Source: a virus
Virus record (IMG/VR): IMGVR_UViG_3300027759_000075
Location: 1 to 64,000 of that record
Direction: 5' to 3' (one strand)
DNA length: 64,000 nt
Both the position numbers and the translations under genes were made by a program. Numbering within the stretch: the stretch's first letter is position 1; the number at the start of each line of letters is the position of its first letter. The notes beneath the pieces were generated by a model that saw nothing but the letters and a program-made list of their open reading frames with translations, made no database searches and was not told the origin of the DNA. Positions 58,882-64,000 of the stretch are shown here, piece by piece.

Positions 58882-60030
58882 TTATCGGTACAGTAGATCA
58901 ACCACATAACCGGTACTGATCACTACTGCGGCGCCAGTCTGGGCAGGATTGTTTGGGTATGTACCTACTCCAAATCCGGCATTGGGTAGATACCAGTACC
59001 CACTTCCACCATTGGTCACAGTAATACCAGTGACCACACCTCCTGACACTGCGGCCACTGCTGTGGCTCCGGCACCATCGCCAATGATGTTGATCTTGGG
59101 CGGTGCTAGATATCCTGATCCACCGTTGGTCACTGTGATGCCGGTAACCACACCGTTGGTTGTTGTGGCAAAAGCTATAGCCGGAAAACTGGGTTGATCT
59201 GGTACAGCAAAAATGCTGTTGTTAAAACACATGCGGATTAAGGGATACCAACCCACAATGTTCATGTAGATGGTGCCAGTCTTGTCCAAATAGGTAGTTG
59301 ATTCGGTTACATTGTACCAAAGACTTTCATAGTTTTCGGCGGCCTGTGCTTTGATTGTTCCTGTGTAGCCATCCAAGGTCATTTGTACTGTAGTTACTGC
59401 ATTAACTGGCTCAATAAAACTGCTGAAATATTCTGTGTTTGTAAAACTGTTCCAGTAGTTTCCGCCATTGGGATTACCGGCCCAGTAAGGATTACTAGGA
59501 TTTTGGCTCCAGGCAGTGCCATCAACACTGGCCTGTGCTGTTAATTTAAGCGTGGGTATTGTGAGTGGAGCACTGGGCACATACTGTGGTAACACGCTGT
59601 CCACAATGTTTACAGGAGCACGGGCTCCAGCTTGAGCATTAGTAAACACTGCCTCGACTAGGCCGCCGGGTTGTGTACGTTGTATACTATAGGTGGCTGG
59701 TTGTGCTAGCACTTCCAACATTTCAGCTGTGGTCAATGTGACCTTGGCTCGGCCAGTAGTGGCACTCAAGGTAACCAGCTCCTTTTCAACTAGTATACGG
59801 TCGCCGGCAGTGTTGATTGCACGGAATAGGAACGTACTACCTGTGATATTAACAGGTTTTTCTTGTTGATTAATGAATTCAAACAAAAGCACGTTATCTA
59901 CGCCTTTGTTTATGGTTAGTTGTTTTGCGTACACAGGATCGTACCTATAAGTAAAAGTTTCCCCCGCACCTGTATCCATGAGTAACACTCGCGTGAGCTG
60001 TTGATAGATATAGACCTGGGTAGAGTACAT
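58882..60030 (-). CDS. Virion structural protein with Gly-rich repeats
   Basis: 382 residues. The start 'MYSTQVYIYQQLTRVLLMD' is kept because the late box ends 6 bases before this ATG; an internal ATG at 59979 is an alternative. The N-terminal half is strand-rich ('VDNVLLFEFINQQEKPVNITGSTFLFR'), and a C-terminal duplicated segment 'VTGITVTNGGSGY' occurs twice around 'PPKINIIGDGAGATA', a repeat known from phage baseplate/fibre proteins. Virion role is likely; position in the particle is not known. Confidence 0.65.
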   Translation of the reverse strand: MYSTQVYIYQQLTRVLLMDTGAGETFTYRYDPVYAKQLTINKGVDNVLLFEFINQQEKPVNITGSTFLFRAINTAGDRILVEKELVTLSATTGRAKVTLTTAEMLEVLAQPATYSIQRTQPGGLVEAVFTNAQAGARAPVNIVDSVLPQYVPSAPLTIPTLKLTAQASVDGTAWSQNPSNPYWAGNPNGGNYWNSFTNTEYFSSFIEPVNAVTTVQMTLDGYTGTIKAQAAENYESLWYNVTESTTYLDKTGTIYMNIVGWYPLIRMCFNNSIFAVPDQPSFPAIAFATTTNGVVTGITVTNGGSGYLAPPKINIIGDGAGATAVAAVSGGVVTGITVTNGGSGYWYLPNAGFGVGTYPNNPAQTGAAVVISTGYVVDLLYR

Positions 60031-60036
60031 ACAGAG

Positions 60037-60044
60037 TATTTAGC
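60037..60044 (-). promoter_or_regulatory. Late-type promoter box placed for a near-leaderless mRNA
   Basis: On minus GCTAAATA; the predicted start is one base before the ATG at 60030. Divergent from the 60074-60081 box. Confidence 0.5.
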
Positions 60045-60073
60045 CGGTTTAGAATAGGGTCTCAGAATGGTTT

Positions 60074-60081
60074 GGTAAATA
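60074..60081 (+). promoter_or_regulatory. Candidate late promoter box (GGTAAATA)
   Basis: GGTAAATA, 9 bases before the ATG at 60091; the predicted leader is only about 4 nt. No Shine-Dalgarno. Confidence 0.45.
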
Positions 60082-60090
60082 TCCGTAGAT

Positions 60091-60468
60091 ATGAACAATG
60101 ATTTCTTTGAAAAACTAGCGGAAAAATACCCATTTATAACCTTGTGTGTTTATGCCACAACGGAATACGTGGGCATTATACAAAATCAGGACGATGCTAT
60201 AACTACTATCTATGATTTTGGCGCCATACAAGACTTGGAAATCAAGCAACAATTTTTAGAGTTGGCCAATGTTTGGTGGTGGGAAAGTAATCGCAGTGTA
60301 CCTATTAACATATTCCTCAAGCACGATTGGGATCAATTTAAACCTTACCTGCGTACTTTTATTAACAAAGATTTAGAAGTATTGCACGGCCCTGTTTGTA
60401 GTCTTAGCGACATGGGTCGCAAAAAGTCTAAGAGAAAATCAATTACACTTGTTCGACGGATTGACTAA
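60091..60468 (+). CDS. Phage protein of unknown function
   Basis: 125 residues. 'YPFITLCVYATTEYVGIIQNQDDAITTIYDFGAIQD' then 'WWWESNRSVPINIFLKHDWDQFKPYL', ending in a basic 'GRKKSKRKSITLVRRID'. I associate this layout with conserved proteins of T4-like marine phages but know no function. It lies alone on plus and overlaps the convergent DnaE-like gene by 26 bp. Confidence 0.6.
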   Translation: MNNDFFEKLAEKYPFITLCVYATTEYVGIIQNQDDAITTIYDFGAIQDLEIKQQFLELANVWWWESNRSVPINIFLKHDWDQFKPYLRTFINKDLEVLHGPVCSLSDMGRKKSKRKSITLVRRID

Positions 60469-61021
60469 GCAGATTCATATGTAACGACACCAAGGCTGCA
60501 TAGCCGATAGCGTGAGCATGTTTGAACACAAATCCGCGGCTGTCATCACCATCCCACACCGATTCAAACACTTTGTTCCAGGCCGTGTTTTGCAGATGCG
60601 CTTTGCCAGGTCTAATAATACTAATAAATGCTGCCATTCTTGGAATAGAATCTGGCTTCATTGTGGCAAGTAAATCTGTATAATTGCCCACGTGTACTAA
60701 CTGCTTTGCCCACTCAGAATCTGTCCATAAACGTGACCAGGCGGGTTCTTGACCCAACATTTGCTCATAGTGCTCTGGGTTTTTTATCAGTTGATAAACA
60801 CTCATGTTTAACAAATCTATTTTAAAATACCCCAGTTGTTCAGCTTGTTCATAATCTATAGCCGCACAAGCATTAACAGGATCATATGGAATATCAGTAA
60901 CGTACACACCACTGTTATGGCGACGTGCTTGGCCTTGATGCAGTTGTCTAGCCGGGATTGCTTGAATTAATTTTAACAGCTGATCTCTATCAGCTAAATC
61001 TAAGTCAATATCTGCGCTCAT
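60443..61021 (-). CDS. Miniature DnaE/PolC-like (C-family DNA polymerase alpha) protein
   Basis: 192 residues from the ATG at 61019-61021, overlapping the upstream stop (TAATG). Motifs occur in the DnaE order: 'ADIDLDLADRD' (3-13; DnaE P-D-x-D-x-D-F with two catalytic Asp), 'RRHNSGVYVT' (33-42; DnaE 'H.sGvvi'), 'LGYFKIDLL' (63-71; DnaE 'GLvKfDfLGL', third Asp here D69), 'IRPGK' (136-140; DnaE 'RPGP') and 'HAHAIGYAALVSLH' near the C-terminus (DnaE 'SHa.aYa...y.t'). A cellular DnaE is about 1,100 residues, so PHP, beta-binding and most fingers are missing. It lies by gp62-like and UvsW genes. Whether it polymerises is unknown. Confidence 0.65.
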   Translation of the reverse strand: MSADIDLDLADRDQLLKLIQAIPARQLHQGQARRHNSGVYVTDIPYDPVNACAAIDYEQAEQLGYFKIDLLNMSVYQLIKNPEHYEQMLGQEPAWSRLWTDSEWAKQLVHVGNYTDLLATMKPDSIPRMAAFISIIRPGKAHLQNTAWNKVFESVWDGDDSRGFVFKHAHAIGYAALVSLHMNLLSQSVEQV

Positions 61022-61695
61022 TACCAACCTGCCTTAGTTAGTATATCTCGAGCGTATTCTTGATCTGCTGGATAGTCTCGAAATTTCTTCATCCAAAAAT
61101 CTGCATCAATGTAGGGCCATATCATAGAGACCTGCGTGGCGTCTAACTCTGCTAGGAATTTTTGTCCTGCGGCACTATTGTAGATAATCCATGGACTGAT
61201 ACGTCCTGCGGTCACAGCATAGACCATGGCATTGGTGTTGCCATACCGTAAGCAATCTTCTGCAGGGTGACCGTGTTGTTCACTCCAGTCTATACCAAAC
61301 TCCATGGCACGGGCTAGTGCATCATTTACATTTTCCACACGCAAATAGTCTGTAAGATATTCAGTGTAGACGCTATCCTTACACCAGTGATCGATTTTTT
61401 TATTTTGTTTCAGTACCCACTCAGTAAATCGCGCTGGATTGATAGCTCGAACGTCTACACAATAACGACCAAACTTTACAAAAGCACGATAGTAAGGGCT
61501 TTCGCAAAAGTCATCATAAGTTTTTAGTTTGGCGCTGCCTTGTGTAAGTTCGTAAAATTTTATGTAAGCGTGAAACCCTAGACGTACTCCGGCTTCGTCT
61601 TTTTGCTGACGACGACGACGAGGTTCACATGAATGCACTGCCAGACTAGATTCTTTAATAAAATCTTTCTTACAATACTGGCAGGTATATTTCAT
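61021..61695 (-). CDS. Zinc-finger phage protein of unknown function
   Basis: 224 residues. The N-terminus 'YTCQYCKKDFIKESSLAVHSCEPRRRRQQ' is a C2HC-type finger followed by a basic patch, so DNA or RNA binding is likely. The rest is helical with many aromatics and no enzyme motif. It overlaps the clamp-loader-like gene by 4 bp and the DnaE-like gene by one base. I would place it in the replication or late-transcription set by context. Confidence 0.55.
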   Translation of the reverse strand: MKYTCQYCKKDFIKESSLAVHSCEPRRRRQQKDEAGVRLGFHAYIKFYELTQGSAKLKTYDDFCESPYYRAFVKFGRYCVDVRAINPARFTEWVLKQNKKIDHWCKDSVYTEYLTDYLRVENVNDALARAMEFGIDWSEQHGHPAEDCLRYGNTNAMVYAVTAGRISPWIIYNSAAGQKFLAELDATQVSMIWPYIDADFWMKKFRDYPADQEYARDILTKAGW

Positions 61696-62138
61696 TTTTT
61701 AACTTCTTGCCCTAGCTGTTTAAGGTAAGCATCAATGTCTTTTTTGGTATTGATCTTGGCCATTAGTTCCACTTCGTCATCTTTTAAATGTGGGAACAAT
61801 TCAACAATTTGTTTTCGAATACCACTGGCGCCGGCTTCTTTTTTCTTAGGAGCAATCCATTGATGTCGTTGTGTACCTAGGCCTGGGCTCACTGCTGTAG
61901 CACATAACCATTGCAGTTTAGGATGACGATTAATTGCAAAAAAATGTTTGTTGACATAGTGATTACTACTTTGCAAATAATAATGTTGTAACTCTGCACT
62001 GCCTTGGATACTTGAGCCCCAGCGTATCATTAGGAAGTTGCTGAACTTCTTGCGCTCTTCGTCTGTAAGGCTGGAATAAAAATCTCGATCTTTGCGATCA
62101 AAGCACATCATTTCATTTTGTATTGACAGTTTATCCAC
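61692..62138 (-). CDS. Probable clamp-loader small subunit (T4 gp62-like)
   Basis: 148 residues with a GTG start (62136-62138) sharing a base with the upstream TAG; a TTG at 62144 is less likely. 'KFSNFLMIRWGSSIQGSAELQHYYLQSSNHYVNKHFF....HPKLQWLCATAVSP.....HQWIAPKKK' matches the pattern I recall for gp62 of T4-like phages (R-x-x-S, N-x-x-x-N, H-x-x-L, W). With gp44 it loads the sliding clamp; gp44 is not in this window. Moderate confidence, based on pattern. Confidence 0.5.
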   Translation of the reverse strand: MDKLSIQNEMMCFDRKDRDFYSSLTDEERKKFSNFLMIRWGSSIQGSAELQHYYLQSSNHYVNKHFFAINRHPKLQWLCATAVSPGLGTQRHQWIAPKKKEAGASGIRKQIVELFPHLKDDEVELMAKINTKKDIDAYLKQLGQEVKK

Positions 62139-62638
62139 TACCAAGCCTGATTGTAATTTACCACTTCACAGTTGCGACTAATGTCCTTGACAAAATAAAC
62201 ACAGTCAGGCTTTTCACCAATGCCTAATGGTACACACAACATTTGACCGTTTTTTAATTTAGGAGCATACCATGTTACTTCTTGATATACATCAATAATC
62301 TCAATATCTAGAAAACTAGGACGGAAACTGCTAAGAGGGTTGAATTGAAATGCTTTAAATCCGCGATCATTAATACTGGTTAATGGCAATACTTCCAGGT
62401 CTCCTAGATCAGGTTCACCTATGAGTATTTGCCAGTCCACAGGCATACGCACTCTATGTTCGCCAACACGTAAAACTAGTGCGGGTGCTGTGAAACTTTC
62501 TAAAAAGATTAAGGGAATGTAATGATAGTCTGGGTCTTTAGGATCGCTATTATCAAATATGGCAAACCGCATGTCATCCACTTCCTCTGGTAGATGATCC
62601 AAATCAAATGGTGTGTTATCTAATGTAAGTATACGCAT
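62138..62638 (-). CDS. Phage protein of unknown function with leaderless early mRNA
   Basis: 166 residues, strand-rich, with no membrane segment. 'LEVLPLTSINDRGFKAFQFNPLSSFRPSFLDIEIIDVYQEVTWYAPKLKNGQMLCVPLG' resembles a conserved T4-like marine-phage protein next to uvsW, as I recall, but without a known function. A TTGCAT-16-TATAAT promoter ends 6 bases before the ATG. No Shine-Dalgarno is present. Confidence 0.6.
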   Translation of the reverse strand: MRILTLDNTPFDLDHLPEEVDDMRFAIFDNSDPKDPDYHYIPLIFLESFTAPALVLRVGEHRVRMPVDWQILIGEPDLGDLEVLPLTSINDRGFKAFQFNPLSSFRPSFLDIEIIDVYQEVTWYAPKLKNGQMLCVPLGIGEKPDCVYFVKDISRNCEVVNYNQAW

Positions 62639-62644
62639 GAATTT

Positions 62645-62672
62645 ATTATAACATAGTTTGTAGTAGATGCAA
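62645..62672 (-). promoter_or_regulatory. Sigma70-type promoter for a leaderless mRNA
   Basis: On minus: TTGCAT, 16 bp, TATAAT, then 6 bases and the ATG at 62638. It is in the gap after uvsW. Confidence 0.6.
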
Positions 62673-62675
62673 CCT

Positions 62676-64000
62676 TTATTTCCATTCTAGTTTTTCTTGA
62701 GTGAATGGATAATTAGCTTCTCGATAAAAAACTTTGCGTTTGGTTAGATGTCTTTTCGCAAATTTGCAGGTGCTGGTTACGTCCCAGATTTGCACATGAT
62801 CTTTATCTTCAGCTTTTCGTATTCCGCGGCCGATCGACTGGATGACCCGGACAAAACTCTTGCCAGGTTCGACAAGAACAAGATTAAAAATCCTAGGCAA
62901 ATTAATACCCACAGCAGCAACACCATAGGTAGCCACAATGATTTTTCCAGTACTAGTTGCCACTTCGTCATATTCATCTTGTCGATCCTTTGCTTTTGTA
63001 GCTCCACTAACAAACACTGCCTGATCGCCTAACAAGTCCACTAAGGCATGACCGCCTGCTACACGATCTACTAACACCAGAGTATTACCTGTGGCATTAA
63101 CCTGTGCTATCAGGTGTGCTATGGTTTTAAGTCTGTCTGGCTCTTCTAGTAGGAACTTTAGTTCACTTTGATAGTTAGAGAACTCTGCATGATCAACTAA
63201 CTGTACCACATTCACGTGGCATTGCGCTAGTACACCACGATCCTGTAACTCACTGGCACTGAGCTGATTAATTACCGGACCAAGACTACACTTTAAGGCT
63301 TGAAATTCAAAGGGTTCTTTAGGTATGGTTCCTGTGAGTCCCCAACGCAATGGTATACGACTCATTACACCTGTAAGCAAACTTTTTAATGCATCAGCTT
63401 TGGCCATATGCACTTCGTCAACAATAACGCACACAACATCTTCAAGAAACTCGCCAATAGTAACATCACCTACAGAGTTTTTTGTATTCTTCAATAACAC
63501 ATTCAAACTTTGCCATGTACATATAGTATGCTGGCGGCCCCATTCCTTACGATCGCCAAAGTAAACACCAACATCCTGTTGCATGTTGATATAGTCTTTT
63601 TCTGTTTGTGTTACTAGACTCTTGTTGGGCACAATAACAATGGTGCGACCATATGGTGCCACTGCATTACTGAGTGAGGCTGTGATTACAGTCTTGCCTG
63701 CGCCAGTGGCGATCTCCTGGATACATTGTGGGTTCTCAAGGAAGTTGTTGATGATCTCAACTTGATAGTCGCGCAACTCCATTGGTTTACCTTCTAATGG
63801 ATGTCCTTTTCCCCACACAATATGACTGAATGTTTTTTCTGTCACTTTCTCAAAAGTAAATGTCGTAGAATAATCTCGTTGGTCATCTAAGTCAATGTCA
63901 TAGTTAAACTTTTCAAGTATAGGAATAATCTCCGGTAGCAAGTTTACATAAGTGCTACCACCCAGTTGGAAGTAACTTACCTTGCCGTCCCATCGTCCAA
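62676..64000 (-). CDS. uvsW: UvsW-like SF2 helicase (5' partial at window end)
   Basis: The frame stays open to the window end: before the TTG at 63941, in-frame codons read 'GRWDGKVSYFQLGG', so the N-terminus lies outside. About 441 residues are visible. Motifs: Q-like 'LRDYQVEIINNF', Walker A 'IATGAGKTVI', 'DEVHMAKAD' (motif II), 'LTGTIPKE' (III), 'VFVSGATK', and 'QSIGRGIRKAEDK' (VI). UvsW remodels recombination and replication forks (branch migration, R-loop removal) in T4. Followed by a 37 bp gap with a promoter. Confidence 0.9.
   Translation of the reverse strand, partial: GRWDGKVSYFQLGGSTYVNLLPEIIPILEKFNYDIDLDDQRDYSTTFTFEKVTEKTFSHIVWGKGHPLEGKPMELRDYQVEIINNFLENPQCIQEIATGAGKTVITASLSNAVAPYGRTIVIVPNKSLVTQTEKDYINMQQDVGVYFGDRKEWGRQHTICTWQSLNVLLKNTKNSVGDVTIGEFLEDVVCVIVDEVHMAKADALKSLLTGVMSRIPLRWGLTGTIPKEPFEFQALKCSLGPVINQLSASELQDRGVLAQCHVNVVQLVDHAEFSNYQSELKFLLEEPDRLKTIAHLIAQVNATGNTLVLVDRVAGGHALVDLLGDQAVFVSGATKAKDRQDEYDEVATSTGKIIVATYGVAAVGINLPRIFNLVLVEPGKSFVRVIQSIGRGIRKAEDKDHVQIWDVTSTCKFAKRHLTKRKVFYREANYPFTQEKLEWK

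Overview
The window looks like an internal stretch of a large T4-like (contractile-tailed, lytic) phage genome, with both ends cut inside genes. Evidence: a recognisable T4-type replication and repair set (gp41-type helicase, gp61-type primase, UvsW-type helicase, ATP-dependent DNA ligase, a probable gp62-like clamp-loader subunit, class Ia ribonucleotide reductase with glutaredoxin), many virion and tail-fibre genes, short tightly packed genes with ATGA or TAATG overlaps, free-standing homing endonucleases, and two promoter classes. One class is sigma70-like (TTGAC-17-TATAAT). The other is a T4-late-like box of the form nnTAAATA. The chaperones, IscU/IscA, a possible phasin and secreted lipoproteins suggest a Gram-negative, probably proteobacterial host; this is inference.

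Layout. 1-2.2 kb: end of a repetitive fibre gene and a LamG-like protein (+). 2.2-5.6 kb: small early genes on minus, in units bounded by sigma70 promoters and a terminator. 5.6-7.5 kb: radical SAM protein and ClpP. 7.5-10.3 kb: a plus-strand block with a putative homing nuclease, a large unknown protein and a small GNAT-like protein whose N-termini resemble T4 capsid-targeting leaders. 10.3-14.7 kb: metallopeptidase, phasin-like protein, GIY-YIG nuclease, fatty-acid desaturase, acetyltransferase and a run of microproteins. 14.7-19.3 kb: UV endonuclease, fibre protein, amidinotransferase, 2OG oxygenase. 19.3-23.6 kb: glycosyltransferase, small membrane proteins, phosphoesterase. 23.6-31.1 kb: ClpS, Hsp20, GroEL, GroES, S21, ClpX, membrane proteins and a Bax-inhibitor/YccA-like protein. 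31.1-36.6 kb: acidic protein, DNA ligase, three exported proteins, early small genes. 36.6-45.5 kb: virion proteins, PAAR spike tip, glutaredoxin, NrdB, HNH nuclease, NrdA, pectate-lyase-fold spike. 45.5-47.6 kb: PD-(D/E)XK nuclease, HNH nuclease, IscA, IscU. 47.6-54.1 kb: virion-associated and conserved unknown genes, including a nucleotidyltransferase/ligase-like fusion. 54.2-64 kb: SDR protein, second radical SAM protein, helicase, primase, GIY-YIG nuclease, a miniature DnaE-like protein, clamp-loader-like protein and UvsW.

How it works together. The most striking theme is protein quality control: ClpX, ClpP and ClpS, a small heat-shock protein, a complete GroEL/ES pair and a possible FtsH modulator are encoded within 24 kb, five of them in one 4.7 kb run. 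A second theme is cofactor and metabolite remodelling (IscU/IscA, two radical SAM enzymes, amidinotransferase, 2OG oxygenase, desaturase). A third is expression: at least three early genes and about seven late genes have promoters placed so that transcripts would begin at or within a few bases of the start codon, and several late transcripts with a normal Shine-Dalgarno would begin in a stem-loop. The most unexpected single gene encodes about 192 residues that seem to carry the catalytic motifs of bacterial DNA polymerase III alpha. I saw no convincing tRNA, rRNA, CRISPR array or insertion sequence; this was by eye only.
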